A stretch of 64,000 bases of DNA from Flavobacterium caeni (GCF_900101895.1 NZ_FMVF01000004.1:1-64000); one strand, 5' to 3'; shown: positions 45,341 through 54,117, numbered from the stretch's first letter. Notes: generated by a model not told the origin, from the letters alone. A program made the numbers and translations.

Positions 45341-46717
45341 TCAGTCAACCAGATACAATTTGTCCGAAAGCCTGATACGAAACGGCACCTTAAACGAAAC
45401 AATATCGCCGGACGTCGCGATTTGGGCGGGCGCATCATCGACAAACATTTCGGCAATCGTCAACTGTTGATCGCCCGTTGTCGGGCCCGAGATCAGGACT
45501 GTATCGCCCGGCTTTAATTCGCCCGATTCGAGGAAAAATTGCCCGATTGACGCTTTCGGAAAAAAATGGATGCCCTTTCCAATCGGCTTTTTCTTGACTC
45601 TTGACTCTTGACTCCTGACTCTTGACTCCTGACTCCTGACTCTTTTTTCTAAAGTGGTCGGCGCGGTTCCGGTGATGCCGGTCGCCGAATTTTTATACGT
45701 CAACACATCCGACTTTCCTTTCTTGAAAATCATGTTGCCGTTCTTGATGCCGCGGCGCAACGCTTTTTGCTCGGCTTCGGGCAAATGGATGATGTCTACA
45801 CATTCGGTCGAACAACAACCTTCCATGGTCGAAGCACATTCGTCGCATTGGATGAACAACAAATGGCACGCCTCGTTGGCGCAATTCGTATGGTTGTCGC
45901 ACGGTTTGCCACATTGGTGGCAGTTCGAGACGATGTCGTCGGTAATTCTTTCGCCCAAACGGTGGTCGAACACGAAGTTCTTGCCGATGAATTTGCTTTG
46001 CAAGCCTTCGGCCTTGACCTGGCGCGTGTATTCGATGATGCCGCCCTCGAGCTGGTAAACGTTTTCAAAACCTTTGTGTTTGAAGTAGGCGCTCGCTTTT
46101 TCGCAACGGATGCCGCCCGTACAATACATCAGTAGTTTTTTGTCTTGTTTGTGTTCCGATAGTTGTTCTTCGATGATCGGCAAACTCTCGCGAAACGTGT
46201 CCACATCGGGTTTAATCGCACCCGTAAAATGCCCGATTTCGCTCTCGTAGTGGTTGCGCATGTCGACGACAATTGTATTCGGATCTTCGAGCAAATCGTT
46301 GAATTCTTTGGCTTTCAGGTGTACGCCGATGTTGGTCGGGTCGAACGAATCGTCTTCCAATCCATCGGCCACGATCTTGTCGCGCACCTTGATCGTGAGC
46401 TTCAAAAACGAATGGTCGTCCTGTTCGACGGCCACGTTGAGACGGATGCCTTTCATGAAATCGTAGGCCTCGATCGTATCTTTAAATTCGTAGAAATGAT
46501 CGGCGGGCAAACTGAGCTGCGCGTTGATGCCTTCGTGGGCAACATAAATGCGGCCCAAAACCTCTAGCGGGTTCCACGCGATAAAAAGTTCGTTCCTGAA
46601 TTGGGTAGGGTTTTCGATGCGCGCATAGGCATAGAACGACAAGGTAAGTCGTTGCTTTCCGGCGTCGTCTATCAGACGGGCCCGTTCCTCGGCGCTTAAC
46701 GTGTTGTACAGTTGCAT
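45341..46717 (-). CDS. trhO: tRNA uridine(34) hydroxylase TrhO (rhodanese-like) with C-terminal beta-barrel extension
   Basis: A 458-residue protein. The N-terminal half (about 1-110) and rhodanese domain (about 120-225, with catalytic Cys in LLMYCTGGIRCEKA near 190) match TrhO, which hydroxylates U34 in tRNA. Cysteine-rich region C-x-x-C-H-type follows (about 255-300, CHQCGKPCDNHTNC). A 7-nt tandem repeat encodes the RVRSQES linker (about 356-375). The C-terminal ~80 residues (PKASIGQFFLESGELKPGDTV) resemble a U32-peptidase-like barrel. The extra domain is unusual for short TrhO. Confidence 0.87.
   Translation of the reverse strand: MQLYNTLSAEERARLIDDAGKQRLTLSFYAYARIENPTQFRNELFIAWNPLEVLGRIYVAHEGINAQLSLPADHFYEFKDTIEAYDFMKGIRLNVAVEQDDHSFLKLTIKVRDKIVADGLEDDSFDPTNIGVHLKAKEFNDLLEDPNTIVVDMRNHYESEIGHFTGAIKPDVDTFRESLPIIEEQLSEHKQDKKLLMYCTGGIRCEKASAYFKHKGFENVYQLEGGIIEYTRQVKAEGLQSKFIGKNFVFDHRLGERITDDIVSNCHQCGKPCDNHTNCANEACHLLFIQCDECASTMEGCCSTECVDIIHLPEAEQKALRRGIKNGNMIFKKGKSDVLTYKNSATGITGTAPTTLEKRVRSQESRVRSQESRVKKKPIGKGIHFFPKASIGQFFLESGELKPGDTVLISGPTTGDQQLTIAEMFVDDAPAQIATSGDIVSFKVPFRIRLSDKLYLVD
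45594..45642 (-). repeat. 7-nt x 7 tandem repeat inside trhO
   Basis: On the coding strand the unit GAGTCA(A/G) occurs seven times in a row (49 nt). Three units make 21 nt, so the protein sees a 7-residue period (RVRSQES). A change of one or two units would shift the reading frame. Confidence 0.85.
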
Positions 46718-46754
46718 GCTATAAACAAATTAAGGGTAAGAATTATTTTCGAGG

Positions 46755-46762
46755 CAAAGGTA
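46755..46762 (-). promoter_or_regulatory. -7 box of trhO
   Basis: TACCTTTG on the minus strand, a perfect TAnnTTTG, 38 bp before the trhO ATG. No TTTG -33 is visible. Confidence 0.45.
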
Positions 46763-46912
46763 GGGAAAAAAGATCTTTTTGTGTCTACCCTTTAACAAGT
46801 GCCGATTTTTGGCGGTTTGGTCGGATTATGTAAACCCTATCGGTAAACCTATAACGGCCACGTCCATCGAATTGATGTACTTTATGTTACAGTTTAACCA
46901 ACACGAAAAACC

Positions 46913-47113
46913 ATGGAAAGAAGAGAATTTTTGCGAAGCTCGGCCCGAACGATGCTCGTCACCACAGGGCTGTTCATTGCCGGCAGATTGGTCGTTTCCT
47001 GCAGCGACGACGACGATGGCTTCAGAGGCTATTATGACGGCTACTACGACGGCTATTACGACGACCGCGTTGCCCAACCCGAGGCGCCAAAACAGGCCGA
47101 ACGCGCCGAGTAA
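46913..47113 (+). CDS. Tiny Tat-type surface lipoprotein with YYDG repeats
   Basis: A 66-residue protein. ERREFLRSS is a twin-arginine signal, followed by a hydrophobic segment and the lipobox VVSC. The mature part begins SDDDD, the acidic Bacteroidota surface-export signal, then has three tandem GYYD units (about 39-51), with a 15-nt period in DNA, and a polar tail. No known domain. It lies 11 bp upstream of the glycosyltransferase start, so they are probably co-transcribed. It could be the modified target or a simple anchor. Confidence 0.72.
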   Translation: MERREFLRSSARTMLVTTGLFIAGRLVVSCSDDDDGFRGYYDGYYDGYYDDRVAQPEAPKQAERAE

Positions 47114-47124
47114 CCGTCCCTTTT

Positions 47125-49221
47125 GTGAACCGCATCCTGTTTTTACACGACACCGACCTTTCGTTGTTGCGCGGCGCCGAGCTCACCATCAAACAACTCA
47201 TGGCGTTCGGGACAACGAAAGGTTTTGCCGTGTCGGCCGATGCGGTAACCGATTTTGACCAAACGCGTGCGCAAATCGCGCAAAATAACCTCGTGATCGT
47301 ATGCAGCACCTCGCGTTGTACGTTCGAAAAGGAGTTGCTTGGGTATTTGATCGACCAAGCTGTCCGTTACATCAAGATTGAATTCGACTACAATTTTTGC
47401 ATGCGGCGTACGGTGCAGTGTACGGTAGACCCCGCGGTATCGAATTGTTGCGATGTGACCAAATTTCACCTTTATCGGGATTTGTTTGCCAAGTCTGAAT
47501 TTTGCGTGTTCCAATCGCCCAGACATTATGAGATCCACGCCGAATTGTTCGGCAAAGCCATCCACGACCACTTGGTCATGCCGCCAACGGTAGAGGTCGA
47601 TGCGCTGCAGATTGCTAAAGACAAGGACCAGATTACGATTCCGTTCTTCGGCGATTTGAGCGTCATCAAAGGCGGACAAGCCTACCTCGATTACGCCGCC
47701 GAACACCCCGAAAAGCAATTTGTCGTCTATGGTCAAAACCGGATGGCTTCCGAAATTTCGTCTAACGTGGTGTTCAAAGACATGGTCCCGAATGAGCGGG
47801 TGCTCGAGATTTTGGGTAAGACGCGCTATTTTTTCTGTAAACCGTTTTGGCCAGAACCTTCGGGCAGGTTGGCCGCAGAGGCTTTCTTGTCGGGTTGCGA
47901 AATCATCGCCAACGACCGAGTAGGTACGTTTTCGTTCGATTTTTACCCCAACGATCCCGAGCGCGCCAAAAGTGAAATCAAGGCGACGATTCCCGCTTTT
48001 TGGGACAAGGTGACGGCAACTTTCGAGGCGCCATCCGCAAGACACCCCAAACTCGGACGTGTGCTGGTCAAGAAATCCTCGGGCGGCATCGGCGATTTTT
48101 TCTTTTGTATCCCGGCCTTGCATGCACTCAATGCGGTATCGGAATCGGTTACTTTTGCGATCATGCCGCGGCTGGTTTCGTTTTTTGGCCACCATCTGCA
48201 AGGCCTTGAAGTCATCGACCAGGACAGCGCACAAACCCAAAACCAGTACGATGTGGTGGTCGAGCTCGGCAATTATCCCGCCTACCTGAACGGTTTCAAG
48301 TTACCCGATGCCATCGCCTACACCACGCACCACAAGTTAAAGCAACACGCCTCGGCGCACTACCTCGACGCCGTGGCGCGGTTGCATCCCGATTGCGATG
48401 TACGCATGCGCTTTCCGTATTTCGAACACCAAATCAATACGTCGCAGCCCTACTACACCTTGCACGCCGGGGCCGGAGCAATCCGAAAGGCGTGGTCGGT
48501 TGCGGGTTTCGCCAACCTGATCCTGCAAATCCATGCCCAGTTTCCGCAACTGAAGTGCAAAATCATCCAAGGCCCGGGCGATCCTAACCCGCTGGACTTG
48601 TTCGACACCAAACCCGAATTTATCGATACCGTTACCGGCGGCATGGACCAAGTGGGCGAGGCGATGGCCGGCGCGTGGTTCCACATCGGGAACGATTCGG
48701 GGATCACGCATGTGGCCGGTGCGTTCAACGTCCCGACGGTTGGCATCTACGGCCCGACGGGTCCCGGGGCGTGGGGAAGCATGGCCGAACACAGCGAAAT
48801 TGTTTGGGGAAAGCCCGGGAATTGCGACATCGCTTGCAATTCGAACGTACTCGAACAATGCGGCAACAGGGTTTGCTTGAGCGCCATCGATACGCCACAG
48901 GTGATGGCCAAATGGTATGCGTTGCTGCAAAATGCCTATCCGCAAAACCCATCGGTTTGGGTACTGAATCCCGGTTTGAAGGTCGACCAACAAGAGAAAT
49001 CGTGTATGCTTTCGATCGACGGCAACGAGTTCGACATCGACTTTGCCGACGCATCGGTCAAGAGCAACGTCTTGAAGATCCTTTCGGGCAATTTTTCTGT
49101 ATCGAACGAGGAAAACATGCCCGAGTTTGTCGATTTTCTGTTCGCGCAAAAAATGTTGTTTGCCATTCCATCGATCCCGTCAAGACAAGACACAAAAAAA
49201 CCACGCAAAAACGTGGTTTGA
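47125..49221 (+). CDS. Two-module glycosyltransferase (GT-B-like plus GT9/heptosyltransferase) with C-terminal extension
   Basis: A 698-residue protein starting at GTG. Module 1 (about 1-310) is a GT4-like fold with conserved cysteines (KIEFDYNFCMRRTVQCTVDP, VSNCCD) and KPFWPEPSGRLAAEAFLSGCEII. Module 2 (about 310-600) is GT9-like with KSSGGIGDFFFCIPALHAL and FHIGNDSGITHVAGAFNVPTVGIYGPTG. A ~90-residue tail (ESCMLSIDG-like to FVDFLFAQKMLFAIPS) looks like a small PqqD/RRE-like or winged-helix domain, which is uncertain. The final KNVV is encoded by the neighbouring terminator hairpin. The sugar donor and acceptor are unknown. Confidence 0.82.
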   Translation: MNRILFLHDTDLSLLRGAELTIKQLMAFGTTKGFAVSADAVTDFDQTRAQIAQNNLVIVCSTSRCTFEKELLGYLIDQAVRYIKIEFDYNFCMRRTVQCTVDPAVSNCCDVTKFHLYRDLFAKSEFCVFQSPRHYEIHAELFGKAIHDHLVMPPTVEVDALQIAKDKDQITIPFFGDLSVIKGGQAYLDYAAEHPEKQFVVYGQNRMASEISSNVVFKDMVPNERVLEILGKTRYFFCKPFWPEPSGRLAAEAFLSGCEIIANDRVGTFSFDFYPNDPERAKSEIKATIPAFWDKVTATFEAPSARHPKLGRVLVKKSSGGIGDFFFCIPALHALNAVSESVTFAIMPRLVSFFGHHLQGLEVIDQDSAQTQNQYDVVVELGNYPAYLNGFKLPDAIAYTTHHKLKQHASAHYLDAVARLHPDCDVRMRFPYFEHQINTSQPYYTLHAGAGAIRKAWSVAGFANLILQIHAQFPQLKCKIIQGPGDPNPLDLFDTKPEFIDTVTGGMDQVGEAMAGAWFHIGNDSGITHVAGAFNVPTVGIYGPTGPGAWGSMAEHSEIVWGKPGNCDIACNSNVLEQCGNRVCLSAIDTPQVMAKWYALLQNAYPQNPSVWVLNPGLKVDQQEKSCMLSIDGNEFDIDFADASVKSNVLKILSGNFSVSNEENMPEFVDFLFAQKMLFAIPSIPSRQDTKKPRKNVV
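49198..49219 (-). terminator. Terminator of the bacilliredoxin gene overlapping the glycosyltransferase end
   Basis: AAACCACG pairs with CGTGGTTT around six bases. On the minus strand it is followed by a T-run. It lies inside the last codons of the convergent glycosyltransferase, so those residues are dictated by the hairpin. Confidence 0.65.
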
Positions 49222-49241
49222 AAATTTGGTCTCTCGAAGGC

Positions 49242-49652
49242 TTAGCAAAACTCGCCGTAAGCGTCCATCAGGTTCTCGGCGATGATTTCTGCCGGACGAC
49301 CCTCGATGTGGTGACGCTCGAGCATGTGCACCAACTCGCCGTCCTTGAACAGCGCAATACTTGGCGAAGACGGCGGGAACGGAAACATTTTTGCCCGTGC
49401 CGCATCGACCGCTTCTTTGTCGACGCCCGCAAAAACCGTCACCAAATGGTCTGGTTTTTTGGCACCGCTAAGGCTTTGTTTGGCACCCGGGCGCGCGTTT
49501 CTGGCGGCACATCCGCATACAGAATTCACGACCACCAATGTAGTGCCCGACTTGGCCAGTGCATTGTCTACCGCGCCGGCGCTATATAATTCTTCAAACC
49601 CGGCTTCGGCCAATTCGGCGCGCATCGGGCTTACCATTTCTTCTGGATACAT
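49242..49652 (-). CDS. Bacilliredoxin (BrxA/BrxB family)
   Basis: A 136-residue thioredoxin-fold protein that removes bacillithiol from modified proteins in some bacteria. The redox motif sits in VVNSVCGCAARNARPGA (C-G-C, residues about 54-56), and the N-terminal MYPEEMVSPMRAELAEAGFEELYS matches the family. Downstream YFAGVDKEAVDAARAKMFPFPPSSPSIALFKDGELVHMLERHHIEG is conserved. A TATCTTTG -7 box precedes it. Bacillithiol-using Bacteroidota are known. Confidence 0.92.
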   Translation of the reverse strand: MYPEEMVSPMRAELAEAGFEELYSAGAVDNALAKSGTTLVVVNSVCGCAARNARPGAKQSLSGAKKPDHLVTVFAGVDKEAVDAARAKMFPFPPSSPSIALFKDGELVHMLERHHIEGRPAEIIAENLMDAYGEFC

Positions 49653-49682
49653 AATCGTTTAATTAAAGGTTAAAAGACCCGC

Positions 49683-49690
49683 CAAAGATA
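49683..49690 (-). promoter_or_regulatory. -7 box of the bacilliredoxin gene
   Basis: TATCTTTG on the minus strand, a perfect TAnnTTTG, about 31 bp upstream of the ATG. Confidence 0.45.
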
Positions 49691-49735
49691 CGAAGATTTA
49701 CTGCGCGAACTGATAAAGATTTGTTATAGTTTTCG

Positions 49736-51973
49736 CTAACGGAACGTGTACCGGATGCCCATGAACGTTCGGATGCCCTGGTTTGGGCCATACACATAAC
49801 TTGGATCAAACGTAAGCGCATAAGGGTTGTCGGGTGTCGCAATCACATTTCCCGAAGGGTCGAATTGTACATTCTTGTCGAACGGGTCGTTGGCCCTTGC
49901 AATGATGAACGGATTGCCGTGTTGCGGTGTCCAGTTGAGCAAATTCTTGACGCCCGCATAGAACTCAAAACCCTTGACGCCCCGAAACCTGGCCTGGATG
50001 TTTTGGATGCTGAAAGGCTCAGATTCGGCGCGGCGCGGATCGAGCGCACCCAATGTGGGTAAACGCATCGGCCCATACAGGTTTCCGGTGTAGTCCAGGT
50101 CGAGGAATGCCTTGGGGAACGAATACGAAACGGCCCAAGTACCCGACCATTTTTCGGTCAGGATCTGTCGGGTTTTTTGTCCGTTCTCGGTTTTGGAAAC
50201 ATCCATAAACGTCGCGCCCAGGATCACCTTGAGCCCGCCAAAAACCATATCGGTATTGAGGCTCACGCCCTGGCTGACCGAATGTCCGTCGAGGTTTTTG
50301 TAGACGATCTGGTTCGGATTCGTCTCGTAATCGGGAAGGATCGAGTTGGTAAAATGCGTATACCACGCCGTGCCTTCGAGCGCAATGAAACTGCCGTCCG
50401 CGGTGTGGATTTTTTTGAGATAATTCAAATTTGCGTTGTAGGAGCGCTCGGGTTTCAGGTCTTCGAGGATCACCACATCGCGCGAACCCGTCAGCGCCGC
50501 ATGTTCTTCGGTAAACAGGTTCACCACGCGAAATCCCGTACCCGCGTTGAGCCGCAGGATGTCGTTGTCGGTGACCTCCCATTTGTAGGCCAGACGCGGC
50601 GTGAGGATCGAGCCGTGGCGGTTGTTGTAATCCCAGCGTAAACCTGCGAGCAATTTGTGTTGTTCACCCAATGCAATTTCGTCCTGCGCAAAAACACCGG
50701 GAATCCAGGTCTGGTCGGAGGTCACGGTAGCAGGGGTGTTGTCGTTGTAAAACTGGTAGCGCAACGCCGCGCCAAACAACCAATCGTGCGCGCCTTTTTG
50801 TTTGTCCCAGGTGAGCTGGCCGAAACCGATTTTTTGCTGCGCGAGATAAGGCATGTTGCCGTACACGGAATTCTGGTCGTGGTCGGTATACGAAAAAGAG
50901 AGCAGCATTTTCTCGGTCAGCGGCAATTCGTAGGAGCCAAGAATTTCCCAACGTTTGGTGTAGATGCTCTCGCCGTAAACCACATCGCCGCCGCGGAAGT
51001 TTTTGTTCCACTGCAGCTCGCCGCCCCATCGGTCCTCATAAAAATAGCGCCCGGCCATCGAAAACAGTTTGTTGCTCTTGCGTTTGAAATTCCACTTTTG
51101 GAACACCGAGATGCGGTCCTGTAACGTCACGTCGGTAAAGTTGTCGTGGTTGTTGTCGATGGGGTTCGAGTAGTTGAAATAATTCGCGCCGAGCAACAGC
51201 GTCGCGGCCTTTCCCACATCGGTCTTGAAACCCAGATCGAGGTTGGCCTCGCCCCAACTCGTCGAAAACACATCGGCAGAAAACGCAGCGGCATTCTTGG
51301 GGTTTTTGGTGACGATGTTGATCAGCCCGCCCACGGCCTCGCTGCCGTACAAAGACGATGCGGGGCCTTTGACGATTTCGATGCGGTCAATCAGCGAATT
51401 GGGGATGCCCGACAGTCCGTAAACCGTCGACAATCCGCTGACGATGGGCATGCCGTCGATGAGCACCAACGTATACGGCCCTTCGAGCCCGTTGATGTGG
51501 ATGTCGCCCGTGTTGCACACGTTGCAGTTGATTTGCGGGCGTACGCCGTTGACGTTTTGCATAGCCTCGAAAATGTTGGGTGTGGGGTTTTTCTTGAAAA
51601 ATGTGGGTTTGTAGATTTCGACCGGAACCGGGCTTTCGACACGGCTCACGGCTTTCATCGTGCCGGTGATGACCACTTCGTCGAGCGTTTGTTCCGATTG
51701 CAGGTCGAAGTCGAGCGTGACAGGCATCGAATCGATCACCACCGGTTGCTGCTGGGTTTTGAATCCGGGCGCAGACACCGATACCGAATAAGTGCCCGGG
51801 CCGAGCGCGAATTGGTAACGGCCCTGTTTGTCGGTGGAGATTTTCATGCGTTGGTTGACCAAAACAGTAGCCCCGTTGCGCGGTTTGCCGTTTGCGGTGA
51901 CGGTTCCGACCAGGGTTTGGGCTGTGAGAATATTAGTAAAAAAAAGAAGGAAAAACCAAAAGACAGTTTTCAT
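49736..51973 (-). CDS. TonB-dependent receptor (metal/heme type)
   Basis: A 745-residue outer-membrane receptor with a signal peptide (FWFFLLFFTNILTAQ). A CarboxypepD_reg-like domain (about 20-95) is followed by the plug (about 105-220), which contains NCNVCNTGDIHINGLEGPYTLVLIDGMPIVSG. The 22-strand barrel then ends GIRYTFR. The CNVC motif is found in Bacteroidota metal-linked receptors, and the neighbours (divergent mntH, DtxR-type regulator, feo) support metal uptake. A DtxR-type palindrome covers its promoter. Confidence 0.9.
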   Translation of the reverse strand: MKTVFWFFLLFFTNILTAQTLVGTVTANGKPRNGATVLVNQRMKISTDKQGRYQFALGPGTYSVSVSAPGFKTQQQPVVIDSMPVTLDFDLQSEQTLDEVVITGTMKAVSRVESPVPVEIYKPTFFKKNPTPNIFEAMQNVNGVRPQINCNVCNTGDIHINGLEGPYTLVLIDGMPIVSGLSTVYGLSGIPNSLIDRIEIVKGPASSLYGSEAVGGLINIVTKNPKNAAAFSADVFSTSWGEANLDLGFKTDVGKAATLLLGANYFNYSNPIDNNHDNFTDVTLQDRISVFQKWNFKRKSNKLFSMAGRYFYEDRWGGELQWNKNFRGGDVVYGESIYTKRWEILGSYELPLTEKMLLSFSYTDHDQNSVYGNMPYLAQQKIGFGQLTWDKQKGAHDWLFGAALRYQFYNDNTPATVTSDQTWIPGVFAQDEIALGEQHKLLAGLRWDYNNRHGSILTPRLAYKWEVTDNDILRLNAGTGFRVVNLFTEEHAALTGSRDVVILEDLKPERSYNANLNYLKKIHTADGSFIALEGTAWYTHFTNSILPDYETNPNQIVYKNLDGHSVSQGVSLNTDMVFGGLKVILGATFMDVSKTENGQKTRQILTEKWSGTWAVSYSFPKAFLDLDYTGNLYGPMRLPTLGALDPRRAESEPFSIQNIQARFRGVKGFEFYAGVKNLLNWTPQHGNPFIIARANDPFDKNVQFDPSGNVIATPDNPYALTFDPSYVYGPNQGIRTFMGIRYTFR

Positions 51974-51995
51974 TTTAGATTTACATCAATTAAAA

Positions 51996-52011
51996 TTTAG
52001 ACAAAACTAAA
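51996..52011. promoter_or_regulatory. DtxR/MntR-type operator between the TonB receptor and mntH
   Basis: Palindrome TTTAGACAAAACTAAA: TTTAG and CTAAA arms with six bases between. On the minus strand its core reads TAGTTTTG, a perfect -7 box of the TonB receptor gene, so a bound repressor would block that promoter. The regulator gene lies at 54118. Confidence 0.6.
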
Positions 52012-52037
52012 AATATTATTTTGTAAATAAAAACATT

Positions 52038-52045
52038 TATATTTG
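52038..52045 (+). promoter_or_regulatory. -7 box of mntH
   Basis: TATATTTG, a perfect TAnnTTTG, 20 bp before the mntH ATG. A TTTG at 52020 is only 14 bp upstream, so the -33 assignment is weak. The DtxR-type operator lies about 27 bp upstream. Confidence 0.5.
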
Positions 52046-52065
52046 TTTTTAAATTAATCTGTTAG

Positions 52066-53937
52066 ATGAAAGGAAAATCGCTCGAAGAAGTCAACGAATC
52101 GGTTGCCACGCAAAACACCACGTCGCGGTTCAGGAAGATACTCGCCTTTTTTGGCCCGGCCTACCTGATCTCGGTGGGTTACATGGACCCGGGCAACTGG
52201 GCCACCGACATCGCGGGCGGTAGCCAGTTTGGGTATGCGCTCATTTGGGTGCTGCTCATGAGCAACATCATGGCGCTGCTTTTGCAAAGTTTGAGCGCGC
52301 GCCTGGGCATTGTGTCGCGGCTCGACCTGGCGCAGGCCTCGCGCGAGACGTACCCCAAATTCGTCAACTACATTCTCTATTTTTTGGCCGAGATTGCCAT
52401 TGCGGCCTGCGACTTGGCCGAGGTACTCGGTATGGCCATCGGGCTCAATTTGTTGTTCGACATCTCGCTCGTCAACGGGGTCATCATTACCGTTCTCGAT
52501 ACGTTTTTATTGCTGTTTTTGATCAACAAAGGCATCCGCAAGATGGAGGCGTTCATCATCGCGCTCGTGGCCGTCATCGGGTTTTCGTTTGTGTGCGAAA
52601 TGATTTTCGCCGAGCCCGAAATTCCAAAGATTTTAGGCGGATTGGTCCCTTCGCTCCCGAGCGATGCCGCACTCTACATCGCCATCGGCATCATTGGCGC
52701 GACGGTCATGCCGCACAATTTATACCTACATTCTTCGTTGGTACAAACGCGCAAATTCGACCGTTCGCCGTCGGGCATCAAACAGGCCATCAAATACAAC
52801 CTGATCGATTCGACCATCGCGCTCAACCTCGCTTTTTTTGTCAACGCGGCCATCTTGATCCTTGCCGCGGCGACGTTTTATAAAAATGGGATGTACCATG
52901 TGGCCGAGATCCAGGACGCGCACCAGTTTTTAGAACCCATGCTGGGCACCAAGTGGGCGCCGATATTGTTTGCCGTCGCGCTGATCGCCGCGGGTCAAAG
53001 CTCGACGATTACCGGGACGCTGGCGGGGCAAATCATCATGGAAGGTTACATCAACCTGCGCATCCAACCGTGGATCAGACGTATACTCACGCGGCTCATC
53101 GCGATCGTGCCGGCCGTGATTGTCATCTCGATTTTTGGCGAGGGCGTGACGGGCAAATTGCTCATCTTTAGCCAGGTGGTTTTGAGTTTGCAGCTCGGGT
53201 TCGCGATCATCCCGCTGATCCATTATGTAAGCGACAAGACCAAGATGGAAGGCTTCCACATCGGGTTTTGGACCAAGACGGCGGCGTGGATCATCGCGTC
53301 GATCATTGTATCGCTCAACGCCAAATTGGTGTTCGACGAAATCCAGGGGTGGATTGCTGCCTCGGCGAACCCGATTTGGTTGTGGCTCACCGTGGTGCCA
53401 TTGGCCGTAGGGTTTGCGGTGTTATTGCTGTACATTGTGTTCAATCCGTTTTTTTCACGCAAACAACGCATCCTGAACCATTCGCCGCACAATCTCGCGC
53501 TCAAGTGGACGCGGCAAAGCACCTACGACACCAAGAAGATCGCGATTTCGGTCGATTTTTCGGAGGCCGACCAGGCCGCGCTCAACCATGCTTTTGCGTT
53601 GGGCGGCAAGGATGCCAATTATGTGCTGATTCATGTGGTGGAATCGGTGGGCGCGATTGTTTACGGTGCCCATATTGTCGATCACGAGACGAGTGTCGAT
53701 GAAAAATTGTTGCACGATTATTTCGAGATGTTGTCGGACAAAGGCTTTAAGGTAGACACGAAACTGGGCTTTGGCGATCCGGCCAAGGTGATCCCCAAGA
53801 TCATCAACGAAAACCAGTTCGATGTGCTGGTCATGGGCACACACGGCCATACCGGTTTCAAGGACTTGATTTTTGGGACCACGGTCGACAAGGTACGGCA
53901 CAAGATCAGGATTCCGTTGTTTATCGTGAAGAACTGA
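52066..53937 (+). CDS. mntH: Nramp-type Mn/Fe transporter MntH fused to a universal stress domain
   Basis: A 623-residue protein. Residues about 20-445 form the Nramp LeuT-fold transporter, with the metal ligands in MDPGNWATD (D-P-G-N) and ATVMPHNLYLHSS (A-x-x-M-P-H). It has about eleven TM segments. A linker then leads to a C-terminal UspA-like domain (about 480-623, DTKKIAISVDFSEADQ...FGTTVDKVRHKIRIPLFIVKN, with GTHGHTGFKDLIFGTT nucleotide loop). It imports divalent metal by H+ symport. The Usp domain is a plausible regulator, a fusion that is common in Bacteroidota. Confidence 0.93.
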   Translation: MKGKSLEEVNESVATQNTTSRFRKILAFFGPAYLISVGYMDPGNWATDIAGGSQFGYALIWVLLMSNIMALLLQSLSARLGIVSRLDLAQASRETYPKFVNYILYFLAEIAIAACDLAEVLGMAIGLNLLFDISLVNGVIITVLDTFLLLFLINKGIRKMEAFIIALVAVIGFSFVCEMIFAEPEIPKILGGLVPSLPSDAALYIAIGIIGATVMPHNLYLHSSLVQTRKFDRSPSGIKQAIKYNLIDSTIALNLAFFVNAAILILAAATFYKNGMYHVAEIQDAHQFLEPMLGTKWAPILFAVALIAAGQSSTITGTLAGQIIMEGYINLRIQPWIRRILTRLIAIVPAVIVISIFGEGVTGKLLIFSQVVLSLQLGFAIIPLIHYVSDKTKMEGFHIGFWTKTAAWIIASIIVSLNAKLVFDEIQGWIAASANPIWLWLTVVPLAVGFAVLLLYIVFNPFFSRKQRILNHSPHNLALKWTRQSTYDTKKIAISVDFSEADQAALNHAFALGGKDANYVLIHVVESVGAIVYGAHIVDHETSVDEKLLHDYFEMLSDKGFKVDTKLGFGDPAKVIPKIINENQFDVLVMGTHGHTGFKDLIFGTTVDKVRHKIRIPLFIVKN

Positions 53938-53941
53938 CGTC

Positions 53942-54071
53942 GCGTGAGGGATAGCAGTGGAAATCCTTTTGCGGCCGAGCGCTAGCGAGGCCGTAAAAGA
54001 TTGCAACGAATAGCCCGACGGCGGCCACAAAATTTGCCAACACGACCAAACGCCGACCGCCGGCACGCCCC
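53942..54071 (-). repeat. REP-like dispersed repeat, inverted copy 5
   Basis: Reads, on the minus strand, GGGGCGTGCC...GCTGTTGCAATCTTTT...AAAAGGATTTCCACTGCTATCCCTCACGC, matching the copy at 85-206. It lies between mntH and the regulator gene, followed by TTAAAATT words at 54077-54110. Confidence 0.7.
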
Positions 54072-54117
54072 AACTTTCATTCAAAATTTAAAATTCATCA
54101 TTTAAAATTTCCAATCG

